Shown in pieces: positions 40,801-51,172 of a stretch of DNA of 64,000 bases; the first letter of the stretch is position 1; every line of letters begins with the position of its first letter. The notes under the pieces were generated by a model. It saw nothing but the letters and a program-made list of their open reading frames with translations, did no database searches and had not been told where the DNA came from. The stretch spans positions 40,850,970 through 40,914,969 of the forward strand of contig NC_132879.1 of assembly GCF_030463535.1 (NCBI RefSeq). Direction: 5' to 3'. A program made the translations under genes and the position numbers. Source of the DNA: Salminus brasiliensis. Taxonomy: Eukaryota; Chordata; Actinopteri; Characiformes; Bryconidae.

Positions 40801-43800
40801 CAGGCGTGGCAGTTAAAAACTTGGAAACACTTTCATGGAATGGGTGATGCATGACTTTAATAAACAAAGGACAAGCACAAGATGGGATATACAAACAATG
40901 GGATAAATCAAGGTAGCAGCAAACTAAGGGATAAAACTAACAAAATACAAACTTTGTTGTCAGGCTGGACTGTAACAAAACAACAAACCTGGGACTGGGA
41001 AGAGACTGGAGCTTGGGTTTACGAGGGACAAAGAGGACATTAAACAAAACAGGGCAGGACAAACGAAAAACTACTGAGCCTAGCTCAGAAGGGGACAGGG
41101 GCAGAAAGAGAACTTAAAACCACAAGCAGCGCTTGGGTGCAAAACAGGGCAGAGACAATAATAATAACACAACCACAAGCAGGGCTTGGATGTACAAAAA
41201 TGGGAGGATAACAAAACATTGCGAAGCAACGCTTTGGATGCAGACAGGGAAAAACAGAACTCCACAGTGATAAATAGCAAAACAACAAAACCAAAGAAGC
41301 AGTGGCCTGTACGTGATGGTGAAACGGAAGCGCTCAAAAAACAAGGACCACCTGACCTGACGAGGGTTGAGTATCTTGGACTGATGTAGGAAGTTTTCAT
41401 GAAGGTCCGTGATTACTAAAAAGGTAAAAGCTGCTCCCTCTAACCAGTGGCGGCACTCACTTAAGGCCATCTTGACCGCTAGGAGTTCCCTATCTCCTAC
41501 ACCGTGTTTGTGCTCGGCCGCCGTCAGTTTCTTAGAGTAAAAGGCCACGGTGGAGTTTGCCACTCTCCCTGTGCCGTTGGAAGAGGACAGCCCCCACTCC
41601 TGTGTCAGAGGCATCCACCTCCACCAACAAATGCTTTACGGTGTCAGGGTGCTTCAGCAGCGGGGCTGAACTGAAGGCGCAGAGTCCAAGACAACCTCTT
41701 GGGGGCCCCTTTTAAAAGAGACATGATGGGAGCAGCTAAAGTATTGAAATCTCTTATGAAGCAGCAATAAAAGTTGGAAAAGCCCAGGAATCATTGGATC
41801 TCTTTAACTGTGGAAGGAGTGGGCCAGTCTAGGACGGCCTGGACCATGGCTTGGTCCATGAGTACACCCTGTTTGCTAATGACATACCCTAAGAAGCTGA
41901 CCCTGTGCAGGTGGAAAGCACGATTTTCCAGCTTCTCATACAGATTAGCCCTGAGTTCAGGACCTGGCGGACATGCTGTATGTGGGTAGGCAGATCTGGG
42001 GAGTACACCAAAATGTCATCCAGAAAGGCCACCACAAAGTGCTCGGGGTGGTCCTTCAGGACGTCATTGATGAGTGACTGGAAGATGGAGGGGGCATTGG
42101 CAAGGCCAAAAGGCATAACCTGGTACTGGTAATGCCCCCTGGTGGTGAGAAAAGCTGTCTTCCACTCATCCCCATCTCAAATGCGCACTACATTGTAAGC
42201 GCTGCACAGGTCCAGCTTAGTGAACAGCTTAACCCCTCTGAGCTGTTTCTAATCAGTCCACAGGACCAAAGGCAAGGGGTAAGGGTATTTCTTGGTTATC
42301 GAGAGCCCGGTAGTCAATACATGGACGGAGACCCCAAACCCCCCCCCCCCCCCCTTTCTTCTTAATGAAGAATAAACCTGAGGCCACAGGGGACTTGATA
42401 GGGGCTAGACCCAGGCAATGAGACTGACAGTATAGGGACCAGGACACTATTTTCCTCTCGGGCCATGAGATGTGAGGGTTTTGCCAGGGGGTGCCTAGGA
42501 TGATGGCATAATCAGACACCGGAAGGACGACGAAGACCATCTCCTCTGTATGGAGCCAGATAGCTCACAGTCGCACAGGCGTAGTAACTTGAGTGATGGG
42601 GGCAGGTCCCATGGGTTGACCGTCCAGTGAAGTGCGTCGGAGGGCCCTCCAGAGTGGCCTAACAGGAATCCCCAACTGTTATAACATCAGCGCTCATGCA
42701 AATCAAGGGATAGATTTAGTTCTGAACAGATTTTTAGAGAACATAGAATGTTGAGCAGTATCAGAGTGTGTTTAATGGCAGGTCTGCCTATAACAACATA
42801 ATTAATAGAAGTGAGCCAGAGAGTAACAGAGCCATGGGAGCACCCTTAAACACTGGCATCCATCTTCTCCACCGTCCACAAACCTGGATGCCCCAAACTT
42901 GGAGTTGGGGGGCTTTTGAAAAAAAATTCAGTAATCGTGATTGTTCTTAATAGGAAATGAGATCTGGCAGGTACTCAGAAGTGACGCTGTGTAGGGCTTT
43001 GTATGTCAGTAGTAGAATGCTGTGCTGATAGAACTGGCCTGGTATGGTCAAAATGTGTAGTTTTAGTAAGGGCCCTGGCTGCAGCATTTTGAACTAGTTG
43101 AAGTTTACTGAGGTTCCGGCTGGAACAACCTGACAATAGTGTGTTGCAAAAATGCCTTGAGGTAATTAAAGCATGTACTATTTTTTCTGCATCATGTAAA
43201 GATGCATTTCTTACCTTGGCAATGTTCCTAAGATGTAGAAAGATATATGTTTATCAAATGATCTGAATCAATTATGATGCCAAGAGTTTTAGTTGCTGAA
43301 CCAGGAATAACAGAAAAATCAGCTTAATATTAATTATAACATTAAGTCTGATTTCTTGTGACTTTTGAACCCAAAAGGTGAACCTCTGTTTTGTCACTGT
43401 TTAGATGAAGGAAGTGATGTGACATCCAGAAAATTTGACCATATTAGTCCAGTTCTATCAATACAGCATTGACTTAAATTTCGTGTTGATTAAATTCTTC
43501 TATTGACCTATAAAGCCCTACATGACCATGCTCATGAGTACCTGCAAGATCTTATTACTGATTATAAACCATCACGATTACTTAGATAACAGGGTGCTGG
43601 CTTCTTACTCGTTGCCAAAATTCAGAAAGCTTCAGCAGGTTGAAGAGCCTTTTCTTATAAAGCCCCCCAACTTTGGAATAACCTTCCAGACAATGTTCGG
43701 GATTCGGTAACAGTCTCAATCTTCAAGTCTAGGCTGAAAACCCATCTATTTAGTTTAGCTTTTGGTAATTAATGTTTCCCTTAGATCGAGGTTGCAGATT

Positions 43801-46800
43801 CAGGGGTTAATGGACACAGGGAATTGGAGTATACTGAGATGCTGGAGCTGTCGTTATACTGCTTCCCTGCTTTCACTTAGGTTTGTGGATGGTGAAGCAG
43901 ATGGACGCCATTGTTTAAGGGTGCCACTGCTCTCTATAAATTCATTCAGAACTAACTCTGTCTCTTTACCTCCTTTGAGTAAATGGCCACCCGCTTATCC
44001 GGCCCGATCTGTTAAGACTGCTGGGGTCCCCTCTACCTGCAACAGACCAGCTGCCACCCACCAGTCCAACCACCAGGCTACCCCACCACCAGTGCAAGAC
44101 CAGCTGCACACCCTCCTGCCATTGCTACATGTCTAATGACCTTGTTGAAACCTACTTGGACTTGTCATCACTACTCTGACTATGTTAAGTTATACTACAC
44201 CATGATTATAATAGACATGTTGAGATTATATTGCACACCTGAGCAGTACAACGGTCTTAATGGTTCAGTGACTTTTATCAATGCTTTATAAATACTTCAG
44301 ACCAGAAGAGTATGGGTCGCCATGTGTCTTCCTCCCAAGTTTTTCCTTGCCTGCTTTTTGACAACACCAGTTGCTAAAAGTGCTATACAAATAAATTTGT
44401 GAACATAGAAAATAGTGAACTTTTGACCATCTTTTATTGGAAAATAATGGTGTATATGATATAGCCCACTCTCTAAAAAAAGTTCACACAATTTTTAATG
44501 CCATGAAATGGATCTCGTTCTGATGACTACAGTGTGCCTTTTTTTTCATTACCATTACTATTATTGGAATTCCGTGTTTAACTATTTGACATGTTTGTTT
44601 ACTGTGGTTTAGGGTTGCTGTAAAGACTGACTGGTTGTCTTTCTACAGGAGACTCAGACAGTGAGGAGTGGCCAGCAGAGCAGGAGGATAAGCAGCTGAG
44701 AATGGAGCCTCTGCTGTGTGAGTCTCCAGCCTTGCTGCCCACTTTGGCCCTGACACTGTCCCCTGAGAGCTCTGCTGTCGAGTCTGTGACCATAACCAAT
44801 GGACCAGCTGTAATGCTCACCCTCCCTCAGACCTCACAGACCAGCATACCCAAGGTAAAGGTTTATTGTAACTTATGTCACTAGTAATGAAAACAAATGG
44901 TTTAGTAGACCACCAGTGGTTTGGTAATAGTTACCTAGACTAATGAAACACCCTGTTTACTGAATTACATACAAAATAATGTTCACTAGCAATATTTGGT
45001 CTAAAATGCACCTAGTAGAGTAAACATGTTGTATTATTGTACTCTGCTGTTTTTACTGTTGAATCTTTGAGCTCAAAGAAATAATAGTGTATTATTGTTA
45101 CTTGATGGCTAACAAATAATGTGTTTGTTACTACATATTTCCCATCAAATAACTACATACTTGATATGGCTATTCATGTGTTCACATATGCTGGAGGCCA
45201 ATTTAAAAGCTTAAAAATTGACCAAAAGAGGAGTCCAATAAACTGCCATTTAATTTACGCACATCTCACTACTTCTTGCAAATGTAACAAACTATGCACA
45301 GTATAACTTGAATTTGGGAAATAGTTAAGAGTAAAATTGAAAGATACGTGATTTAAAGATAGATGTTTTAGAGACACAGCACGGCTGCTACAATACATAA
45401 TTAGCATTATTAGCAATTAGCAATAGTCATTTAAAATATACAGTGTCAAGAAAAAGTATGTGAACCCTTTGAAATGTTATGGTTTCTGCATTAAATTATA
45501 AAATGTGATCTGATCCTCATCCAATTTAGGAATTTTAGCCCATTATTCCTGGCAGAACTGCTTTAGCTCTGTCATGTCTATTCAAGTCAATATATAGCAT
45601 TTCTATAGGGTTGAGATCTGGGCTCTGACTTGGCCACTCCAAAAGGCAGAAGTTCCTTTTGATAAGCCATTCTGTTTTGGGTCATTGCAACATTTTTTTT
45701 TACCGTAGATCCTCTGAAAGCTCTTTTTGGCGAGACAGGACTCACATACGCGTACCCTTCTTGTGCGGAGCAAACTCAAAGTTTGAATGTTATTTATTAG
45801 TGAAAGTAGCGCTAGTCCACACCTCCAAACTAATTTTCCCTCCTCTCACACTCCTATGAGGTTTTTACAGTTGTTCTCAATGAAGACATGAATGATCACA
45901 TTTTTTTGGGTTATTATTTTAGGCAGATTATATTTGTCAATAAACTTGATTTGGATGAGGATCAGATTTTATACATAAGACCATACATTTTCAGTTTATT
46001 ATTGGGGACAGTTGTTAGTGGTTGTAGCAGTAGTACTAATATAATAATAATAATAATAATAATAATTGCTTTCTTTGTTGTCTGTGTTGCAGATAAAGGA
46101 GGATGGCAATAGCTTTACCCCTCAGATTAAGTTGGAGCCCCATGAGGTGGATCAGTTTCTCAATCTCTCACCTAAAGGTAAGAGTCCCACAGTGTTGTGC
46201 TGTTTCTTCATATTAGACTTGTGCAAAAAAACATGCTTATTTTTACTAAGGTTCATCATAAACTAACAGACTATTTCAGCTCTATTTATGTGTGTGCTGT
46301 GTGCAGAGATGGAAGCTCTCCAGATGCCTCCCACACCTCCTAGTTCTCATGGCAGTGACACCGAAGGCAGTCAAAGCCCTGTGCACTTGTGCACTCCTGC
46401 CAGCCCCACACAGAGCCCTGCTCTCCTCAAGGTGGCACCGCGTACCACCAACTCACTCTCCAACTCCCCTCTTCTCACCGCACCACATGTGAGTTTAAGG
46501 CAGTTAGTCTGCTGTGAAAGTGTTTATACAAACAGTATTTACAGGAGACTTTGATCTTTATTCACCATCACTTCCTCCCTTCCTCTCCTGCCGTTTACTT
46601 ATCTCTCTTTCTCTCACACTCTCGGACATTGCTTGCTCTTTTCCCAATTCCCTGCCATGTCTCTTGTATGATGTGGCTTTTTCTCTGCTGACAGAAGCTG
46701 CAGGGCTCAGGGCCACTCCTGTTGACAGAGGAAGAGCGACGGACTCTGATTGCAGAGGGATATCCTGTCCCCAATAAACTGCCTCTGTCCAAGTCTGAGG

Positions 46801-49212
46801 AGAAAGCTCTCAAAAAGATTAGAAGAAAAATCAAGAACAAGGTGGGTGTGGGTGTAGATTGTCATTATTTTCAAATTGTCAAATTTAGTTCTTAGTTCAT
46901 TTTAGGTCAAAAATTTCTCCTTCTCAGATTTCTGCTCAGGAAAGTCGCAGAAAGAAGAAAGAGTATATGGATGCCCTTGAGAAAAAGTATGTTTCCTTTT
47001 CTGGTCTGAAACATTTTATAATTGTTTTCAAATTTAGGTTCCTTTCAAAATCTGTAAAAAAATGAAACTGAAGCAGTGTCTTAAGTGGGCATGTGTGTAA
47101 TATTGCAATGATCTTTCTTCCTATAGGGTGGAGACATGCTCCAGTGAGAACAGTGAGTTGCGCAGAAAAATGGAGACTCTAGAAAACACCAACAAGTAAG
47201 ATGACCTCACATCCTACCTTTTAACTCAGCTCAGAAGAAAATAAAAATGCAAACGTGTTATTTTTTTTATTATTATTATTGGGTTGAAATCTGCACAGGG
47301 TCAAACTTATGCATTATGTAAGTATGCACCCACATAGATTTTAAGTAAGTTGTTGCTGAAATTCTTAGTTCTAAAATGGCCTAAATCTTTCAAATGGCCT
47401 TTCAACTTTCTGTTAGAAGGATGATCATAGATTTACACAAGTCACAATTGGTAGAAAACCCTGTGTTGATTTTAGAACCTCCACCCCCCAAAAATCGACT
47501 AAGTTTTTGTTTTTTAATTCAAAGATATACATTCTACACTCAATCTGCATTGAAAGGCCAATATTAGCTTGACGTTTATGTTCATGTTAAGTGTATATAA
47601 ACTTGACTGCAACTGTATTTCCAAAATCATTGTTTTCCTAATTATTTTGAAAACCCACCTTTTGTATTTAGTGTTACTTACTGAAGTCAAGTTTGTGCTG
47701 AAGAATGTAGTTGTAATTTCATCTTGGTTTCCTTTCCTGGGATCTAAAAAAGTGGATGAAAATGTTAGATAAAGAGTTTATCTCTTACTCTCTTTGACTT
47801 TTACTTAGGTCTTTGATGCAGCAGCTGCACTCTTTGCAGACTGTGGTGGCTGGAAAGGTTCCTCGCTCATGCAGAATGGCCAGCACTCAGACCTCTGCAT
47901 GCCTCATGGTGAGAACACCAGTCTTGCTACCACAACTTGGTTGTGTTTGTGTGAAAGACAGATAGAGAGATGCACCTATAAAATTAAAACTGCAGCTTGT
48001 AGTATGAGCATATGTTGTGCATAGTTGGTAAGAGTGAAATAGGAACACATGTTTAACTACTACATTAATTCAGAGATACTTCAGAGTGATACTGTTAGTG
48101 TATTTAAGAATGGTGCATCAGTATTTAGCGTAGCTTTTTAGCTTTTAATAGTGTATGTGGAAAAGAGATGTGGAAAGCCAGAAAAAATAAATCTAGATAT
48201 TTTAACAGCTATAGGGTTCTACAGCTGTCCTGCTTGACTATGGCCAAGCCATAATTTAAAATAATATAACATATAACATCCATATAATAAAACATCCACA
48301 TAAATATGACGTAAGGTACACCTTACCCATTACCCAAGGGACTTTGGTCATGCTTTATCACAGGTATTTAGTACAGTCCATTAATTAAAACAAAACAGTT
48401 ATGACTGAAATGGCGTCCTATTTATTCTTTTGGCCACTAATGAGTATGTTGGGCATTTTGAGTGTCCAAACTGTACAATACAGTTTCTAAGCAACAGACA
48501 GTGATATGAACTTGAACCGACTGCATTTGCTCATATAAGCCAATGATGGTTGTGAGCCCCTGAACACTGTGAATTTCTCATATTTTCCCATGTAGTTTGT
48601 TAATGGTGTGCTGTGGTTTCTAACCAACATAGCAGTCAAAGAGTTCAGTTTGTATGTGTACGAAGCTTTAAATATGGCTCAGTCACTCACATTTGTTTAT
48701 GTGACTGGTGCTGACGCATGTTGGATGATAAGGACGTTTTTACCACTAATAAATGAATAGACTAAATAAACTAATAAACTATATAGCTCAAAACTGATGA
48801 GAGTAGGGATCTATTTTGGTCGTAGTCTGTGTAAACACAGGTGTGTAACTACGTATATACAATTATCAGACGAATGCCGGTGCGCTGTTGTCTTGTAGGC
48901 TGTGGTGCTGTGTTTTGCTGTGTTCCTGGGCAGTTTCTACCATGGTCTGAGCCCCTGCTCATCCATCCCAAAAACTGACCTGTCCAGAGGACCTGCCACA
49001 CCGGAGTCCTACATTGCTACAGGTATTAAATGCTTACATACACACAAATGTAATGTGGATTGTTCTGACAGGAGTTTTTTTTAAAACATAACATTTACTA
49101 ACACGTTTACTACTGTAAATAGGTAAAGCTCTTGGCTTGAGATTACACAGAAATGTGTGCATATTATTATTTTTCTGTGTGGTACACCTTCTGGTACCTG
49201 GTTTTATGCAAC

Positions 49213-49265
<53 letters not shown>

Positions 49266-50966
49266 TTGTGCAAAAGACAATAAAATGTGAGGAAGGTGGT
49301 TTTGGGAAACACATGTTAGTTTCACAGATTTTATGGTCTATTGTGATTCCCCACTTAAATTGGCAAATTTGAGACTTGGTTGTTAATAAGATTTAGTTAG
49401 CTGTTATTAGTTGTCTGACTAGAATAACACAAATAATAAAATAACACAAATTATAAATATGTAGAGTTTAATGTGAATTAATTATAAGAAGCACTTGTGT
49501 TAGAACGTCATGGTAATATTAGGGAACTGATATATTAAAAAAAAAAAAAAATCAGTAGGCTACAGTAAACGCCTCAGGTCTGGTGTACGACTTATACACC
49601 TGACATGTCACACAACGATTAACATATTTAAATCAGCAATCTGACAATCACTTGAGTATCTACATGGAATTTAGTTATCATTATATGTTAATAACAGCTT
49701 CCTTGTATAAAGACTCCAGTCAAAAATTACAAACAACTACAAACAGTTCCAAACATAGCGTTTGCTAAATTTAATGCATACAGTGTTATTTATGATAAAT
49801 GTCAAACATTTTATTCAGTGTCACAGAAAAACGTTAGTACACATTAGACCAAAGATCCTTATCTCTCAACTCTAATTAGGTTGAGAGTAGATGAGACTAA
49901 ATTGGTACTATTGACATAAATTCTAAGTAGTTAATACAAGCAGTTAGTAAAATATCATTTTAAAATATAATTTATTATATTATATTAATTTATTAGAAAT
50001 CAGCTAAGCAAGACATTAGTGAAATGGTGATGTAAAATGGTTTTGGTAAGAATTTGTGTGTGTTCATTGTGGTTTGTGATGCTCTAGCTCTATGTCTATG
50101 TTTCACTATTGATTTGTAACCCAGCTCTCTCTTTCACTTACCAAATGAATAGCTGCTGTTTACCTTCACTGGTGTTACCCATAAAAAGGTGTTCATAAAA
50201 CAATGACAATTTTCATAAAAAATGAAATTTACCCAATGGCTACTACATCAAACTATATGTTGTCACATTAAATGAAAGCTTGTTATGAAAATTGTATGTG
50301 CAAATTCATAATTCTCTTTTGTCGCATTTTTAAAGCTCTGGCTAATTGCAGTAATGATTGAAATATTGAAACTGTGCACTAAATTGTTGGCTTTTTTGTT
50401 CATTTGAACAGTTAAGTCAAGGAACCTACTAGTCTATGATTATCATGGAGCGGCTGATGACTTGCACCCCTCTGGACTGGGAGGAGAGTATCCTGAGTGG
50501 GACAGTCAGGCACACATTATGACAGTGCAACATCTGGACCAAAAACACAGACACAAACCGACAGAGTGGCAGGCGGCAGAGCTCCAGCCACCTTTCAAGC
50601 AGAACAATGGAACAAACATGCAGAAGTCTCTTCTCATAGATCTGCACACACACAGGTGTGTTATTTGTATATAAAACAAAATTAAACATATTACAGTTGG
50701 AATGTAACACGACTGAGCAATTTCCAAAAGCCATTTTAAATCATTAAATAATGAGGTGAAATTGAAGTACTGAATGTATACTGCCAATCAATCAGTCAAT
50801 TAGCAAATAAATTTTGTAATTGTCTTTGATACAACATATCCTGCATAGCTAAATATACATGAACTATACTTATTTTCTCCTGTCCTTCTACAGGTCAGTG
50901 GATCAGAGGTCCAGCGAGAGTCCAAAAGTCATTGAGCTGGAGAGAATGGTGAATGAGCCATCATGA
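30541..50966 (+). CDS. creb3l2: CREB3L2 / BBF2H7, ER membrane-bound bZIP transcription factor (12 coding exons, 535 aa)
   Basis: On ER-Golgi traffic or stress the factor is cut by S1P and S2P, and its N-terminal part activates secretory-pathway genes such as SEC23A. Coding exons: 30541-30639, 39982-40201, 44649-44854, 46093-46177, 46307-46488, 46695-46841, 46928-46986, 47127-47195, 47809-47908, 48899-49022, 50412-50655, 50894-50966. All phases join; the 1608-nt CDS gives 535 aa (human 520). The N-terminus MEVLDSGE and [11 protein letters not shown] matches human CREB3L2, as do [13 protein letters not shown] and [11 protein letters not shown]. The basic region ([20 protein letters not shown], ~305-324) precedes a leucine zipper to ~365. 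A TM helix lies at ~384-405 ([17 protein letters not shown]). RNLL at ~434-437 fits the luminal S1P site. These motifs favour CREB3L2 over CREB3L1. Confidence 0.95.
31788..31821. repeat. (AT)n microsatellite
   Basis: About 17 AT repeats, preceded by a short gtgtgtgtg run, in creb3l2 intron 1. Confidence 0.9.
32180..32301. repeat. Imperfect inverted repeat in creb3l2 intron 1
   Basis: Left arm acttgatttaatcactgtgg (with ttaaaacttaaa before it) and right arm ccccagtgattaaatcaagt (with aagttttaagtttta after it) are reverse complements around a short AT-rich centre. About 120 bp can fold into one long hairpin. It may be a MITE remnant. Confidence 0.7.
32302..35399 (+). other. creb3l2 intron 1, middle part without recognised features
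   Basis: No coding exon or intact repeat recognised. The pyrimidine-rich frames around 33250-33650 have low-complexity translations and no domain. Confidence 0.4.
35400..35820 (-). pseudogene. Tc1-like transposase relic (N-terminal/central part) in creb3l2 intron 1
   Basis: The minus strand reads [13 protein letters not shown], then [20 protein letters not shown] and RHQKCLTWA. This is the region between the DNA-binding domain and the first catalytic Asp of a common fish Tc1-like transposase. Homology continues upstream through 35810 with frame breaks. The catalytic part is missing. Confidence 0.78.
36050..36900 (+). promoter_or_regulatory. Candidate conserved non-coding segment in creb3l2 intron 1
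   Basis: This stretch has mixed base composition and no repeat signature, unlike its flanks. It is the best candidate for an intronic regulatory element. There is no direct evidence; cross-species alignment would decide. Confidence 0.25.
38291..39110. mobile_element. Decayed Tc1-type non-autonomous element
   Basis: It begins tacagtggcatgcaaaagtt, a widespread fish Tc1-family terminus. It continues with transposon-like blocks such as agcaacatggtggtggggtg near 38990. No intact transposase or clear right TIR was found, so the right boundary is approximate. Confidence 0.5.
39982..40201 (+). CDS. creb3l2: creb3l2 coding exon 2, residues 34-106
   Basis: Acceptor TATTGCAG, donor CTG|GTGAGT. Encodes [29 protein letters not shown] and [18 protein letters not shown], part of the activation region. 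Confidence 0.95.
40590..40654 (-). mobile_element. tRNA-derived SINE head relic
   Basis: The minus strand reads gggcagtggtggctcagcaa then tcagagctttggccttggta, resembling a tRNA-derived fish SINE 5' end with an A-box-like tggctcagc. The B box and tail are not recognisable. Confidence 0.5.
40798..41310 (-). mobile_element. LTR-like end of a gypsy element
   Basis: It starts TGTCATGCCTGG and has repeated aaacagggca and aaccacaagcag blocks. Start and layout resemble the solo LTR at 20096. It directly adjoins the minus-strand gypsy pol relic, so it is read as that copy's 3' LTR. No second LTR or target duplication was found. Confidence 0.55.
41311..42660 (-). pseudogene. Ty3/gypsy-type pol relic in creb3l2 intron 2
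   Basis: Minus-strand fragments in several frames. 42253-42540: protease/RT entry, with [14 protein letters not shown] and [11 protein letters not shown]. 41889-42116: RT core, with [18 protein letters not shown] and FLDDILVYS (YLDD-like catalytic site). 41310-41614: RNase H, with [29 protein letters not shown] and [10 protein letters not shown]. The order protease-RT-RNase H fits gypsy pol. Stops, frameshifts and deletions break it, and integrase and gag were not seen. Confidence 0.85.
42715..43430 (-). mobile_element. Decayed L2 copy, minus orientation
   Basis: Its reverse complement aligns with the L2 at 5986-8122. 42961-43430 matches ~6535-7070 (for example the [14 protein letters not shown] region), and 42715-42885 matches the 3' UTR ~7390-7565. 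The piece between has been lost. Many substitutions indicate an old copy. Confidence 0.8.
43431..44400 (+). mobile_element. Decayed L2 copy, plus orientation
   Basis: It starts gaaaatttgaccatattagt, matching the intact L2 from ~6938. It continues through the RT C-terminus and 3' UTR to gctatacaaataaatttg at the end. Its 5' end abuts the minus-oriented copy, making a head-to-head pair. The frame is broken. Confidence 0.85.
44649..44854 (+). CDS. creb3l2: creb3l2 coding exon 3, residues 107-175
   Basis: Acceptor TTCTACAG, donor AAG|GTAAAG. The most divergent part relative to mammals. Rich in Glu, Ser, Pro and Leu ([20 protein letters not shown]). Confidence 0.93.
45439..46005. mobile_element. 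Non-autonomous DNA transposon in creb3l2 intron 3
   Basis: The left end cagtgtcaagaaaaagtatg then tgaaccctttg is a common fish Tc1-family TIR. The subterminal ttataaaatgtgatctgatc faces its inverted partner near 45951-45976 (gatgaggatcagattttata). The extreme right TIR is missing. Confidence 0.65.
46040..46065. repeat. (ATA)n microsatellite
   Basis: ATA/TAA run just upstream of the exon 4 acceptor of creb3l2. Confidence 0.85.
46093..46177 (+). CDS. creb3l2: creb3l2 coding exon 4, residues 176-203
   Basis: Acceptor TGTTGCAG, donor AAG|GTAAGA. Carries [21 protein letters not shown] fits a SUMO-acceptor consensus (inference). Confidence 0.95.
46307..46488 (+). CDS. creb3l2: creb3l2 coding exon 5, residues 204-264
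   Basis: Acceptor TGTGCAG, donor CAT|GTGAGT. Ser/Pro/Thr-rich. [15 protein letters not shown] resembles a phosphodegron (inference) and is conserved with human. Confidence 0.94.
46695..46841 (+). CDS. creb3l2: creb3l2 coding exon 6, residues 265-313
   Basis: Acceptor TGACAG, donor AAG|GTGGGT. Encodes the conserved block before the bZIP ([17 protein letters not shown]) and the start of the basic region. Confidence 0.96.
46928..46986 (+). CDS. creb3l2: creb3l2 coding exon 7, residues 314-332 (DNA-contacting basic region)
   Basis: Acceptor TTCTCAG, donor [28 protein letters not shown] includes the residues that contact the CRE-like half-sites. Confidence 0.96.
47127..47195 (+). CDS. creb3l2: creb3l2 coding exon 8, residues 333-355 (zipper)
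   Basis: Acceptor CCTATAG, donor CAA|GTAAGA. Heptad region [20 protein letters not shown]. Confidence 0.95.
47240..47616. mobile_element. Tc1-like end relic in creb3l2 intron 8
   Basis: It ends gtgtatataaacttgactgc then aactgta, close to the terminus of salmonid/cyprinid-type Tc1 elements (TIR starting tacagttgaagtc on the other strand). Left boundary uncertain; no transposase seen. Confidence 0.45.
47809..47908 (+). CDS. creb3l2: creb3l2 coding exon 9, residues 356-389
   Basis: Acceptor TACTTAG, donor ATG|GTGAGA. End of the zipper ([17 protein letters not shown]) and the approach to the membrane segment (TQTSACLM). Confidence 0.95.
47909..48898 (+). other. creb3l2 intron 9
   Basis: 990 bp, no recognised repeat or exon. 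Confidence 0.45.
48899..49022 (+). CDS. creb3l2: creb3l2 coding exon 10, residues 390-430 (transmembrane)
   Basis: Acceptor CTTGTAG, donor CAG|GTATTA. Encodes the main part of the TM helix ([13 protein letters not shown]) and the start of the luminal domain. Confidence 0.94.
49212..49263. repeat. (AT)n microsatellite
   Basis: About 25 AT repeats in creb3l2 intron 10; the rest of the intron (49264-50411) holds nothing recognised. Confidence 0.92.
50412..50655 (+). CDS. creb3l2: creb3l2 coding exon 11, residues 431-511 (luminal)
   Basis: Acceptor TGAACAG, donor [21 protein letters not shown] carries the RxxL S1P site. An NGT sequon in [12 protein letters not shown] lies where human has NET. 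Confidence 0.93.
50894..50966 (+). CDS. creb3l2: creb3l2 last coding exon, residues 512-535 and stop
   Basis: Acceptor TCTACAG. Encodes [13 protein letters not shown], then TGA at 50964-50966. Human ends KVVELDRRVNTTF. Confidence 0.93.
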
Positions 50967-51116
50967 GGCTGGCTGGCAACAAGGGGTGCAGGCTTTTTAA
51001 AATATTTATAGACCTACTTTAGTATTGTTTTACAAAAATTTTCTTTCATACTTTTTTTTCTCATTTCTTTTTTAGGAAAAAAATAAAAAGCAAAAAAAAG
51101 TTTCCATCCTATTCCA

Positions 51117-51172
<56 letters not shown>

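Noticed and set aside
42132-42365. Plus-strand frames over the gypsy relic
   Set aside because: Shadow of the minus-strand pol sequence; the conserved motifs are only on the minus strand.
42715-44400. Simple 5' inversion (twin priming) of a single L2 insertion
   Set aside because: The inverted piece includes 3' UTR sequence and overlaps the direct piece, which one inverted 5' segment cannot produce.
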